Shown here: positions 7,485 through 15,110 of the stretch, one piece after another
Layout of the letters: each line of letters opens with the position of its first letter
Numbering within the stretch: the first letter of the stretch is position 1
Assembly (NCBI GenBank): GCA_024400305.1
Contig: JAKSMX010000013.1
Coordinates: 1-64,000 of the forward strand
Source of the DNA: Bacteroidales bacterium
GTDB taxonomy: Bacteria > Bacteroidota > Bacteroidia > Bacteroidales > F082
Reading direction: 5' to 3'
Length of the DNA: 64,000 bases
Notes under the pieces: generated by a model
Databases searched by the model: none
Told to the model about the DNA's origin: nothing
The model's input: the letters and a program-made list of their open reading frames with translations, nothing else
Position numbers and translations under genes: made by a program

Positions 7485-7820
7485 ATGACCTTCGACCTTA
7501 CCCAAATAATCCTCGCCATCACCACTTTGCTTTCCCTTTGCGGCTGGTTCGTCAACGGACGCAAGCATCGTAAGGAGACCGAAGCCATCGATGCCGACAA
7601 CAAGCAGAAAGAATTTGAACTCGGCAAGCAGTACATCGGCGAGTTCAAGGAAAACATTGTCAAACCGCTCCAAACCGAAATGAAAGGACTGAAAAATGAA
7701 GTCAAAAAGTTACACAAAGCAATCGATCGTGTCAACGATTGTTCTCACCGCGATAATTGCCCTGTCCGCGCAGAGTTGCAGAAGCAGCAAGCCGCTGACG
7801 ACAACAACCCAGAGAAATGA
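7485..7820 (+). CDS. Small membrane/coiled-coil protein, candidate holin or spanin partner
   Basis: This 111-residue protein has one N-terminal membrane segment (TQIILAITTLLSLCGWFV), then a basic turn (NGRKHRKE) and a long helical, probably coiled-coil region rich in Lys and Glu. Two cysteines (NDCSHRDNCPV) lie near the end. This layout occurs in phage holin-like and inner-membrane spanin-like proteins, but no family signature is decisive. It lies between the lysozyme gene and the lipoprotein gene, whose start lies inside this gene (125-bp overlap in another frame). That arrangement recalls nested Rz/Rz1 pairs. The function is inferred from context only. Confidence 0.6.
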   Translation: MTFDLTQIILAITTLLSLCGWFVNGRKHRKETEAIDADNKQKEFELGKQYIGEFKENIVKPLQTEMKGLKNEVKKLHKAIDRVNDCSHRDNCPVRAELQKQQAADDNNPEK

Positions 7821-8220
7821 CAGCACAATCATTATCGAGAAGATGAGAGACACCACCATAATAATTCCGCCGGATTCCGCCTGGCTTAAAGCCTGGCTCC
7901 AGTGCGACAGCACTGGCAACATCCTCATGCAGCAGCTGGAATTGAAATCCTCAAATTTCGTGATGCCGATGGCACGTCTGGAATACATTACGCCATCCGG
8001 CGCAATCCTCTCTCTCGATTGCAAAACCGACAGCCTTGAAATGGTCATCCGTCTGAAGGAAAGAACCATCCGGCATCTTCAACAATCCCAGACCACACAA
8101 TACATCGAAGTTGAGCGCAAACTTACATGGTGGCAGCAGACCCAAATCCATCTCGGCAGGGCGTTGCTTGTTTTGCTCGCCGCCGCAGTGGTTTATGCCA
8201 TTGTCAAACTAAAACATTAA
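7696..8220 (+). CDS. Lipoprotein with C-terminal membrane anchor, candidate unimolecular spanin
   Basis: The 174-residue product starts with a basic N-terminus, a hydrophobic stretch (IVSTIVLTAIIALSAQSC) and a cysteine at residue 28 that could be lipidated, although the Gln before Ser-Cys makes the lipobox weak. The middle is a probable periplasmic linker ending in a helical part. Residues about 153-171 (GRALLVLLAAAVVYAIVKL) form a C-terminal transmembrane helix. An outer-membrane lipid anchor plus an inner-membrane helix on one chain is the topology of u-spanins such as T1 gp11, which fuse the two membranes at lysis. The position after lysozyme supports this. The start overlaps the upstream gene by 125 bp. 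Confidence 0.6.
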   Translation: MKSKSYTKQSIVSTIVLTAIIALSAQSCRSSKPLTTTTQRNDSTIIIEKMRDTTIIIPPDSAWLKAWLQCDSTGNILMQQLELKSSNFVMPMARLEYITPSGAILSLDCKTDSLEMVIRLKERTIRHLQQSQTTQYIEVERKLTWWQQTQIHLGRALLVLLAAAVVYAIVKLKH

Positions 8221-8340
8221 TCACTCTAATGACCTTAATCACATTAATCACCTTAATCTCCTAACACCCTAATTGACACCTTTCAGCCCATTCCGACCAC
8301 TTTTCTCTCCCACCTTGCATCACGTCAATAAAATTCACTA

Positions 8341-8440
8341 TCTTTGCACTGCTAAAAAATTTTTTAAGAGCTGCTTCCATAGCTCGATTGGTCAAGGTGG
8401 CTATGCTCCGGCACTCAGCCGGAGTTCATCCCAAACAGTT
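8341..8440 (+). ncRNA. Candidate structured or tRNA-like RNA
   Basis: A TATCTTTGCA box (8341-8350) is followed by two adjacent hairpins: CATAGC/GCTATG (8380-8385 with 8402-8407), enclosing GATTGGTCAA, and CTCCGGC/GCCGGAG (8408-8426) with loop ACTCA, then a T run at 8441-8446. The order GCTTCCATAGCTC, a GG-containing loop, an anticodon-like arm and TTCATCCC recalls the 5' two thirds of a tRNA. The D stem does not pair properly, position 33 would be A, and no T arm follows. It may be a tRNA remnant or a small RNA. Confidence 0.4.
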
Positions 8441-8557
8441 TTTTCACACTGCCAAATGTCACAAATGGTTATATCACCCAGCCGCCTTGACCTTTTTCAA
8501 AATTCATCAATCAGTTTCGTTAAAATCCCAATTTTCGAATGCCGGAAAAAGCGAAAT

Positions 8558-8594
8558 CCTCAAATCCTCACATTGAGGAAATGAGGATTTGAGG
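8558..8594. terminator. Hairpin of inverted 9-bp repeat units
   Basis: CCTCAAATCCTCA (8558-8570) and TGAGGATTTGAGG (8582-8594) pair perfectly over 13 bp around an 11-base loop. It lies between convergent genes and could act on transcripts from both sides. No long T run follows on either strand. Confidence 0.5.
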
Positions 8595-8739
8595 AAATCA
8601 CCTGTTTTTTCGCCACATCTTCATCCATTTGCAGCCTTTTTCATCATTTTGCACCATTTTGCAGCCTCTTTCACACTTGTTTTTCAAAATCCTCAAATCC
8701 TCAGAATCCTTAAATCCTCACCCAGCGGAAATGAGGATA

Positions 8740-10554
8740 TTATGTTTTTTCATAGCTGTCGTGTGCCGAATGCTTCAGCCGTCCAGTGCTGCAAAACTTA
8801 CTGATGTACCGCTCAGCTGTCTTTGATGCTATCTTCAACTTCTCCGCCACCGCCAAGTAATCCCTCCTCGAAAAACTCTGCGGCAGGTTGTCCAAGAATG
8901 TCTGCTTGATGTTCGTCAGTCCGTTGGACAACGCCTCACAGTCAGTCAATGGCAGCGAGCCGAACACCTTTGCGGTATGTTCGAGAAGCACCCTGGCCAT
9001 GATTATTGAAGCCTTGAAATCATCGTCGTCGCACTCGATAATGTCAGGGAAACAGCCGTTGTCAACCATCCTCAACGACGACAGAATCATCCCGATCCGA
9101 AACGTTATCAGACCAAGCCGCCGCACCGATGCCACAATGTCAAGCCCGAACAGCTTTGAATATTCCACCTGCACCACCTCGAAGAAATCGTTGAACTGTT
9201 TTTGCTGCAACTCCGTGTAGGTGAATCTTTTGGGTGTTGATTTTTCAAGAATCTTGTAAAGCTCATAGAAGTCGTATCCGAGCTGCTGGAAATAGCCGTC
9301 CAAAGGTTTATCCGATTCGGCGAAAACGTCATTCCATTCAAGCCTCGTGTTCATCCAGTAGAATATGAATCTGCTGAAGAGTCCGTTCTCGGCGTCTGGA
9401 ATCAAGGCGAGAACCTGTTTCGGAGTCCCCGACAGCAAGGCGGAAAGTTTAGGTTTCGACAGTTCCACAAACTCCCTGTCCTTGCGCCTGGTGTAGGAAA
9501 TCATTTCATGGTGAAACGCTTTCCGGAAACCGTCAGAGAAGTTGCCGTAGTCCGACTTGAAAGTGTTGGCCAACGTGTCGCCTTCCGTCTCAAACATCAG
9601 CCCAACGCCGCCGTTGTCGTTCAATACTTGATAGACAGATGTCGCGCTGCTGTTAGCCGGAATAAGCAGGGTTTTCAATGGCGGCTCCGTCGGCTGCTGG
9701 TTGTTTTTCCTGTCAAGCACATATTCATTCAAAAGGTTTTTGTATTCCTCCATTGAGCTGTGGTACTGCTTTTTCAGATAGTTATGCACTGGCATCACCA
9801 GATGTCGGCAGAGCGTCAGCCTGCCTTTCCCCGACGAAGCCTGTGCCGTGATGAAAAGAAACAGGTTCGGGAACACCTCGCGCCGGGCATAGTTGCCATA
9901 CACATTCGGCAGACACGCCGACAGAGCCGTTATTGCACCGAGAACCAACATATCGGCATCTTCAGCCGATGTCGCCACCGCCATCACGTTCCGCAGCATC
10001 TGAGGCAGCAAACCCTCAACATCCTGCGAGAACGTCGGCATCAGCTCGGCAAATTCGTCGGTTGCAACCGACGAATTATCGTTGTCGTCTATTTCGTCGG
10101 TCGTACTCGATGAAATGTCAGAGTTGTCAAAATCCCCAATCTCGCCATCACCCTCTGAAACCCTTGAAACTCCTGAAACTCCTAAATCACCTAAAACTCC
10201 TAATTTCCTACCCACCTCAACACCTGCTTCCTTCGCCCTGTGAAAGAACGTCGCTATCGTCACCCCATGACCCTTGGCTTTAAGGCATCTGTTATATTGA
10301 ACCTCTGTTTCGTTGAACGAATATTCCCGATAGAACCTGCTGATTCTGTGGTAGTATTGCCGCCCGGCTTCGCCGAGCGCGTCAGTCAGGGCGAAGCCGA
10401 GGTCACGCCATTCGGCGTAACCGCCGGTAATATCCACCGAAGCTGCCTCAATGCGTTTGGTCACATCCTCAATGTCTTTCTCAACGCCGTCAACCCTTGA
10501 AACCTCTGAAACCTCCGATTTCCATTCATCGGGGTTGAATTTTTTCTTTGCCAT
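8740..10554 (-). CDS. PriCT/DUF3987 primase-helicase-like protein
   Basis: This 604-residue protein probably acts in replication of the mobile element. Residues about 45-110 match a primase C-terminal (PriCT-2) domain (GGYAEWRDLGFALTDAL, YNRCLKAKG). Residues about 170-500 form the DUF3987 ATPase/helicase-like domain with the Walker-A-like ITAQASSGKGRLT and the LFETEGDTLAN segment. The last 70 residues look like a winged helix (SRRDYLAVAEKLKIASKTAERYI). Between the first two lies a low-complexity, acidic linker partly encoded by the 9-bp repeat. The start ATG is 2 bp after the stop of the upstream primase gene, so translation is likely coupled. In Bacteroidales this protein regularly follows a VirE-N/BT4734 protein, as here. 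Confidence 0.85.
   Translation of the reverse strand: MAKKKFNPDEWKSEVSEVSRVDGVEKDIEDVTKRIEAASVDITGGYAEWRDLGFALTDALGEAGRQYYHRISRFYREYSFNETEVQYNRCLKAKGHGVTIATFFHRAKEAGVEVGRKLGVLGDLGVSGVSRVSEGDGEIGDFDNSDISSSTTDEIDDNDNSSVATDEFAELMPTFSQDVEGLLPQMLRNVMAVATSAEDADMLVLGAITALSACLPNVYGNYARREVFPNLFLFITAQASSGKGRLTLCRHLVMPVHNYLKKQYHSSMEEYKNLLNEYVLDRKNNQQPTEPPLKTLLIPANSSATSVYQVLNDNGGVGLMFETEGDTLANTFKSDYGNFSDGFRKAFHHEMISYTRRKDREFVELSKPKLSALLSGTPKQVLALIPDAENGLFSRFIFYWMNTRLEWNDVFAESDKPLDGYFQQLGYDFYELYKILEKSTPKRFTYTELQQKQFNDFFEVVQVEYSKLFGLDIVASVRRLGLITFRIGMILSSLRMVDNGCFPDIIECDDDDFKASIIMARVLLEHTAKVFGSLPLTDCEALSNGLTNIKQTFLDNLPQSFSRRDYLAVAEKLKIASKTAERYISKFCSTGRLKHSAHDSYEKT
10152..10225. repeat. 9-bp repeat array inside the primase-helicase gene
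   Basis: Units such as CCCTTGAAACT, CCTGAAACT, CCTAAATCA and CCTAAAACT continue the intergenic 9-bp family within the coding region. They encode tripeptide-like repeats (GVL GDL GVS GVS RVS) in the linker. A shorter run at 10493-10517 encodes SEVSEVSRV near the N-terminus. Confidence 0.8.
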
Positions 10555-10556
10555 AA

Positions 10557-11516
10557 TCACAGATATTTCGGGTTGATGAACGCGTCGGGGTCGTATGGCA
10601 GGAAGCAGGCCCTCGACACATCCTTGCCAGACGAATCAATCCCGATGCCGTAAGTCTTCCTGATGTAGCATGAAATGGCGTTGAAATACTCTCCGTGTGG
10701 AGTCTGGCCGATGTCATCAATTGCCACCACCCATTTCAAGCCGTCGCCCGACGGACTTCTGAAAAGCATCTGCGTCTCGAAGTATTCGTCAGCGAGCAGC
10801 GAGTTGAACACGTCTTCAAGGTTCGCGATATGGTCGAAGTCAAGGCACATCAGCCCCGAATGCCTGATGATGTTCCTGTCGCTCCGCGACACGAACACGC
10901 CCGAAAACGTGCAGTAGTCGAAGTTGGCAGCCTTGTAAAGCCGCCGCCGCTTCGCATCGGCTATACTTCTCAGCTTCCACGTCCTTTCCTTGGCGTAATG
11001 ACCTTTTATGTAAGTGTAAATATCAAGCAAAGTCACTGACCTGTAAGGTGTTATGTTGCTTATCGGCGCACGGTAGAAAGAGAACATCGGAATTGGTTTC
11101 ACAGCCGGTACAATCTCACGGCCATCAGAATCCATTTTGCTGTAGAACCCCTTTGAATCAGAGATGTTAAGGTTCAAATCCCTGTCGATGGCAAACATCA
11201 GCTCGTCGCCGTCCAGACCGTAGTATAGTTTTGCGAACACGAACACGTCGCCGTGCGGTATCGTTCCGCTCGAATCCTCATGGACTGCATACTCGTCATA
11301 GATGGCTTCCGGCATCGCGCTCTTCTCGATCCATATCTTCAGGGTTTTCCTTCCGCCGTTGAAGGGGTTCCGGCAGGTGCCGCAGTCACGCCCCGAAAGG
11401 CTGAAGACAACATTGTCATTCGGGAAACACTTGTGGAGGATGTAGGCGTAGATGTTTATGCCATAGTTCGTCTTCGCGAGAATCTGGCTTTTTGAGGGTA
11501 CTGTGGCGTTATTCAT
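10557..11516 (-). CDS. VirE-N/BT4734-type archaeo-eukaryotic primase
   Basis: This 319-residue protein resembles the BT4734/BF3469 family with a VirE N-terminal, AEP-type primase domain. The catalytic-like strand GLMCLDFDHI (acidic pair), the segment LFRSPSGDGLKWVV and the C-terminal GKDVSRACFLPYDP are the family signatures. The N-terminal 110 residues contain two cysteines (GRDCGTCRNPF) and may form a separate nucleic-acid-binding part. Together with the downstream PriCT/DUF3987 protein it would prime replication of the excised element. Its ATG overlaps the stop of the preceding helix-turn-helix gene by 4 bp (ATGA), indicating one operon. Confidence 0.85.
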   Translation of the reverse strand: MNNATVPSKSQILAKTNYGINIYAYILHKCFPNDNVVFSLSGRDCGTCRNPFNGGRKTLKIWIEKSAMPEAIYDEYAVHEDSSGTIPHGDVFVFAKLYYGLDGDELMFAIDRDLNLNISDSKGFYSKMDSDGREIVPAVKPIPMFSFYRAPISNITPYRSVTLLDIYTYIKGHYAKERTWKLRSIADAKRRRLYKAANFDYCTFSGVFVSRSDRNIIRHSGLMCLDFDHIANLEDVFNSLLADEYFETQMLFRSPSGDGLKWVVAIDDIGQTPHGEYFNAISCYIRKTYGIGIDSSGKDVSRACFLPYDPDAFINPKYL

Positions 11517-11833
11517 TTCTTTCCCTCCTTGTAGTTGCGTTTCAGCATCTTGGCGATGTCCTCTGTGCTGTAAACTATTTTCGACCCGAACTTGGTGTAA
11601 GGGATTTTGTGGTTGGAACGCATGTTCTGCAAGGCGTTCCTGCTGATGTTGAACGACAGCATCACGTCCTGGTTGTCAACCCAGCCGCCGATGTCGCTGA
11701 ACTTGTCTTTCGGCTTCTTCGCCATGTCGTCAAGCACCGTCAATTTCTTCATCAGCTCGGCGACGAAAGGGCATGGGCATTCAACCATCTTGCCGTTGTC
11801 ATCCGATGGTTCAAATCTTACTATGTCTTCCAT
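11513..11833 (-). CDS. Small helix-turn-helix protein, excisionase-like, 2
   Basis: This 106-residue protein has a C-terminal MerR/excisionase-type DNA-binding domain (WVDNQDVMLSFNISRNALQNMR, then PYTKFGSKIVYSTEDIAKMLKRN), the form annotated as 'helix-turn-helix domain-containing protein' next to Bacteroidales integrases. It would regulate the element or assist excision. The ATG at 11833 overlaps the upstream stop as TGATG. The paralogous gene directly upstream has the same wing motif (PFSQFGNKIYVLKKDL). Confidence 0.8.
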   Translation of the reverse strand: MEDIVRFEPSDDNGKMVECPCPFVAELMKKLTVLDDMAKKPKDKFSDIGGWVDNQDVMLSFNISRNALQNMRSNHKIPYTKFGSKIVYSTEDIAKMLKRNYKEGKK

Positions 11834-12201
11834 CACTCACTGTCCTCCCCGCCGCCATAGTCTATGTAGCCGATTTTAGCCTTGATGTGGTTCGATTCCA
11901 TGAATGTCTGGAGGTCTTTCTTCAGGACATAAATCTTGTTTCCGAACTGAGAGAAAGGAATGTAGCCGGCCTTCCGCCACGACGACCAGGTCCTTGAACT
12001 GATGTGGAGAGTCTTCATCACCTCTCCAGAGTCAATCCATTCATTGCCGGGCTTCTTTTCTTCCTTCTTCTCTTTCCTTGTGACGAAATCCCTGATGTCG
12101 TCAATCTGTTTTTTGAGGCTGTCCCATTCCTGTTCCGGAATCATGAGCACGGTCATTGCGCCCTGTACCACTGCCTGTCGCTGTCTTTTGCAATCTTCCA
12201 T
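11833..12201 (-). CDS. Small helix-turn-helix protein, excisionase-like, 1
   Basis: A MerR/excisionase-like domain occupies the C-terminal half (WIDSGEVMKTLHISSRTWSSWRK and the wing PFSQFGNKIYVL), with a basic-acidic linker before it (TRKEKKEEKKPG). I chose the ATG at 12201. An in-frame GTG at 12246 would lie about 8 bp from the predicted transcription start. It heads a four-gene operon (two HTH genes, primase, primase-helicase) driven from the promoter at 12261-12288. TGTTCC operator-like sites lie just upstream. It is a plausible repressor or excision factor of the element. Confidence 0.78.
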   Translation of the reverse strand: MEDCKRQRQAVVQGAMTVLMIPEQEWDSLKKQIDDIRDFVTRKEKKEEKKPGNEWIDSGEVMKTLHISSRTWSSWRKAGYIPFSQFGNKIYVLKKDLQTFMESNHIKAKIGYIDYGGGEDSE

Positions 12202-12260
12202 AATTGTAATCGAACAGTGAAAATGAACCGCGACATTGCGGCTCACGTCTGTTCAGGCAG

Positions 12261-12288
12261 CAAAAGTATATAGATTTTCCGCCACAAA
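12261..12288 (-). promoter_or_regulatory. Promoter of the HTH-primase operon
   Basis: On the minus strand TTTG (12285-12288) and TACTTTTG (12261-12268) are 16 bp apart, close to the Bacteroidota -33/-7 arrangement. The predicted start is near 12254. Confidence 0.6.
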
Positions 12289-12301
12289 AACAAGCCCAAT
12301 C

Positions 12302-12385
12302 GGAACATTAATGCACTATTTTACAAGGTGTTTGTGTTCCCAAATCGGAACAGAAACGCCTCTGTTTTTGAAACATTTTTGTTCC
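12302..12385. promoter_or_regulatory. Cluster of TGTTCC/GGAACA operator-like sites
   Basis: A perfect inverted repeat TGTTCC-N6-GGAACA at 12335-12352 is flanked by half-sites GGAACA at 12302-12307 and TGTTCC at 12380-12385. The cluster lies upstream of the HTH-primase promoter and may bind one of the HTH proteins. Confidence 0.5.
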
Positions 12386-12393
12386 GCCTTGTT

Positions 12394-13464
12394 TCAATGA
12401 TGTTTGTTGGTGACGCTGTTTCTTTTCGACGACTGCAAAGTGACCTCATTCCCGATGTACGGCTCCGCAAGTTCCACCATCTCCTGCACGATGTCCGATG
12501 TGTCGTCGGGCTGTCTCACGCCTAAGAAACACAGTGCGCCAATCTTTTTGGCTTCCGTCAAAGCCGACTTCATAAACCTCGCATTGTCTCTCGTGGCGCA
12601 TTCCTCATCCTTGTCGATGAATCCGAACAGCCGCAAGATGTCGTAAGCATCCCTCTTATCCTGGTTTGATAGTTCAACGTCATTGGGGAAGACAACACCG
12701 TCCATCAGGAAGAACCTGTACATGTCAGGCGTGACCTCGCAATGTGAAGTCACCGTCTCGATGGCGTCCAAAATCTTCTTGCTGTCATACCGGGGTTCAC
12801 ACACCGAGAGCATAATGATGATGGCTGCGTGAAGCCAGATGTTCTTTGGCGGTGCGCCCTTCGTGGCGGTTTCGTTGTATTCCGTTTCAAGTCTCTCGAT
12901 AGTTGATCTGACGCTTTCGATGGTCTTTTCCTGCGATGCTTTTTTCTCATCATGGTTCGGGTATTTCAGATACGCCAAATCGTAGTTCACAGGGTTGAAT
13001 CTGATGTCAAAACTTGGGTCAACTTCAGTGGCGTACTTGTGCTTCAGGAAGTTGAACACGCCCGAAAGCAAATCTTCGCTTGTCAGAGTCAGTTTTCTTT
13101 TTTCACTGTAGCTGGCTTTTTTGTTCACGATGTCGATTTCCTGTGAGAGTTTAATCGCTGATTCAATACTGACAAGCAGCGATTCGGCGATCTGTCTTTT
13201 CTGGAAAATCCTGTATCTCGTCACGAATGACAAGTCAGTCTTAATGTCGTGGACGGAAGTCCGTCTCAGCAGGTTGAGCGCGGTCCAGAGGTATTCCGAA
13301 TAATCCTCGAAGCGTGTCTTCACGACCATCCTGTCGAATGCCGTCCGCGTCACGTTGTTGAAGTGTATCGTTTCCGGCTCGCTGATTTTTGTGTAGGCGA
13401 GTAGTATCATGGTGTCAAATTTTAGGTTAATATTTTGTTTCAAACAATAGGACATCGGCGGCAT
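12394..13464 (-). CDS. Protein of unknown function cotranscribed with the integrase
   Basis: I do not recognise a family. The 356-residue product is largely helical by eye, with charged amphipathic stretches (KTIESVRSTIERLETEYNE) and a hydrophobic helix (IWLHAAIIIMLSVC) too polar around it to be a certain membrane span. The start overlaps the integrase stop as TAATG, so translation is likely coupled to the integrase. That suggests a role in integration, excision or maintenance. A later ATG at 13410 is possible. No catalytic motif is evident. Confidence 0.7.
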   Translation of the reverse strand: MPPMSYCLKQNINLKFDTMILLAYTKISEPETIHFNNVTRTAFDRMVVKTRFEDYSEYLWTALNLLRRTSVHDIKTDLSFVTRYRIFQKRQIAESLLVSIESAIKLSQEIDIVNKKASYSEKRKLTLTSEDLLSGVFNFLKHKYATEVDPSFDIRFNPVNYDLAYLKYPNHDEKKASQEKTIESVRSTIERLETEYNETATKGAPPKNIWLHAAIIIMLSVCEPRYDSKKILDAIETVTSHCEVTPDMYRFFLMDGVVFPNDVELSNQDKRDAYDILRLFGFIDKDEECATRDNARFMKSALTEAKKIGALCFLGVRQPDDTSDIVQEMVELAEPYIGNEVTLQSSKRNSVTNKHH

Positions 13465-14888
13465 TAGATGCCGTCAATGTTCTCGCTTGCGATTCTGAGT
13501 CTGATTTCCTTGAACATGGTTTTTGCAAACTCTTCGTTGTTTGTGTCGCGGATAAGGTCGCTGATCTTGTTAATCCAGAGTTCGATGCCGCCGACTTTCT
13601 TCTTGAAAACGTTTTTCAGAGCCTCGTCTGTTGCGTTGGTGTCGAAGTTGCCCATATAGCCTTCGGTTATTTTCAGGGAGGAGTGGGCGAGCATTTTCTG
13701 TATTGCGCTGTTGTCAGTGCCTTCGTCTTTGGCTATCTTGGCGAAAGAGTGTCGGCTGATGTGCATTGAGACCCTTTTGTCTATTCCGGCGAGTTCCGCA
13801 ATTTTGTTCAGTTCCTTGTTGATGAGCGCGTTTTTCGCTGAAATGTCTTTGAAAAGCTCTTGTTTGGTTGCCACATTCATTGAATCGTAGTCCATTTCGG
13901 TCACACATTTTGCGTAAGGTTTTGATGGGTCGAGCAGAGGGAAGATGTAATCTGAGCCTTTGAATTTCTCCGGCCTGTAATAGTCGAGGATTTTCAATGC
14001 AGGTTCAACGAGCACCAAATCCCTCACCTTGTGGTTCTTTCCCATCTGATAGTTGAGGCGTTCCCCCACGATGTTGCGCCACCGCATCTGAATCAGGTCA
14101 CCTGCTCTAATTCCGGCGCAGTAAAAGCTGAACAGGAAGTAGTTTCGGCAGTGCCAGAGCAGCGAACCCTCTTTGAGTTCGAGAGCCTTGATGCTTTCAA
14201 TCTCGTCAGCTGTCAGTTTGTCTTTCACGGTCTTCACGCCTTTGATTTGGAACACCATGAAAGGGTTCTTTTCCGGAGCCATCTTTCCTTCCTTGATGGC
14301 TTTGTTGATGTTTGAGCGGAACTCGTTAAGCACCTCCTGCACGGTATTAGGGTGGATTCGTTTTTCTGGGTGTCGTTCATTCGGCAGTTTATCGAGATAA
14401 GCCTTGAAGTTGGTGATATATTCGTAGTCGATTTCACTGAAGAGCAGGTCTTTGCCTTTCTGGTATTTTTTGAGTTTGTTAAGGAAATTGCTGTGTTTTT
14501 TCCAGTTTCTTATGCCGCCGCTGTCGAGTATGCTTTGAATCTTCGCCGCCGCAAACTCGATGAACGATTCGGAAACATTCTTTGCCTTGATAGCGTCCGC
14601 GACCTTTCCCGATGAAACGGTGGTTTCTTTGTCAAGTTCAAGATACTTGTTTCGGCTCTCTTCAATCATTCTTGCGAGTTCGTCGTTCCATTTCTTTGAA
14701 TAGGGGAGACTTTTCTTGATCCAGTTGTTGTTGACGCATTTTGAATTGAAGTCGGAGCGTTTGTCAACTTCGTATGGAGTCTTGATCTTCTTTCTTACAC
14801 CGCCGACTGTGATGCAGATGTAGATAGTCCATTTGTTGTTTCTTGTAGGTCTGTTGTTGAGTTCCAGTCTGAAAGAGTGTGCTTCCAT
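13464..14888 (-). CDS. Tyrosine recombinase (phage-type integrase)
   Basis: This 474-residue site-specific recombinase has the full catalytic set: Arg in CAGIRAGDLIQM, Lys in GKNHKVRD, His-x-x-Arg in MHISRHSFAKIA, His in MLAHSSLKITEGY, and the nucleophile Tyr in EGYMGNF. An Arm-type N-terminal domain (about 1-90) and a SAM-like core-binding domain (about 105-210) precede the catalytic part, as in Bacteroidales element integrases. It would insert the element at a tRNA 3' end. A truncated tRNA 3' end lies 220 bp upstream of its start. The leader contains a TATCTTTG box (minus strand, 14951-14958) and a small hairpin, GCTGAT/ATCAGC. Confidence 0.95.
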   Translation of the reverse strand: MEAHSFRLELNNRPTRNNKWTIYICITVGGVRKKIKTPYEVDKRSDFNSKCVNNNWIKKSLPYSKKWNDELARMIEESRNKYLELDKETTVSSGKVADAIKAKNVSESFIEFAAAKIQSILDSGGIRNWKKHSNFLNKLKKYQKGKDLLFSEIDYEYITNFKAYLDKLPNERHPEKRIHPNTVQEVLNEFRSNINKAIKEGKMAPEKNPFMVFQIKGVKTVKDKLTADEIESIKALELKEGSLLWHCRNYFLFSFYCAGIRAGDLIQMRWRNIVGERLNYQMGKNHKVRDLVLVEPALKILDYYRPEKFKGSDYIFPLLDPSKPYAKCVTEMDYDSMNVATKQELFKDISAKNALINKELNKIAELAGIDKRVSMHISRHSFAKIAKDEGTDNSAIQKMLAHSSLKITEGYMGNFDTNATDEALKNVFKKKVGGIELWINKISDLIRDTNNEEFAKTMFKEIRLRIASENIDGI

Positions 14889-14950
14889 AATGCTAAAAAA
14901 TTAAAATTAAAAACTAAAAAACCGCTGATATATCTCTCATCAGCATGTTG

Positions 14951-14958
14951 CAAAGATA
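14951..14958 (-). promoter_or_regulatory. -7 box of the integrase gene
   Basis: TATCTTTG on the minus strand, 63 bp before the integrase ATG. A TTTG at 14981-14984 lies 22 bp further upstream as a possible -33 box. The promoter overlaps the repeat at 14976-14995. Confidence 0.6.
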
Positions 14959-14975
14959 CAAAATATTTCAAAACT

Positions 14976-14995
14976 ACATGCAAATTACATGCAAA
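14976..14995. repeat. Double ACATGCAAA repeat, candidate integrase arm site
   Basis: ACATGCAAATTACATGCAAA is a direct repeat between the integrase and the attachment site. A near copy in inverted orientation (TTTGCACGTAATTTGCACGT) lies at 15624-15643, and related TTTGCATTACTTTGCATA occurs near 15018-15035. Confidence 0.6.
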
Positions 14996-15110
14996 AAGTC
15001 TGTATTTTATTTCATTATTTTGCATTACTTTGCATAGTATTAAAATAAAAAATACACTTAACTAATTGAAAAACAATGCAAAACCCTGTAATTAAAAACA
15101 ATGGGTCTAA

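Larger units (their letters stand above)
8221..8739. other. Gene-free stretch between lysis module and primase gene
   Basis: No gene is supported. It holds 9-bp repeats (8222-8272), a -7 box with a structured RNA-like segment (8341-8440), a hairpin built from inverted copies of CCTCAAATCCTCA (8558-8594), a cluster of CATTTTGCA-like repeats (8625-8672) and further CCTCAAAT units up to the primase stop codon. Confidence 0.65.

Noticed and set aside
6910-8720. Short repeats as a CRISPR array
   Set aside because: Units are 8-10 bp, directly adjacent, without unique spacers, and no cas gene is nearby.
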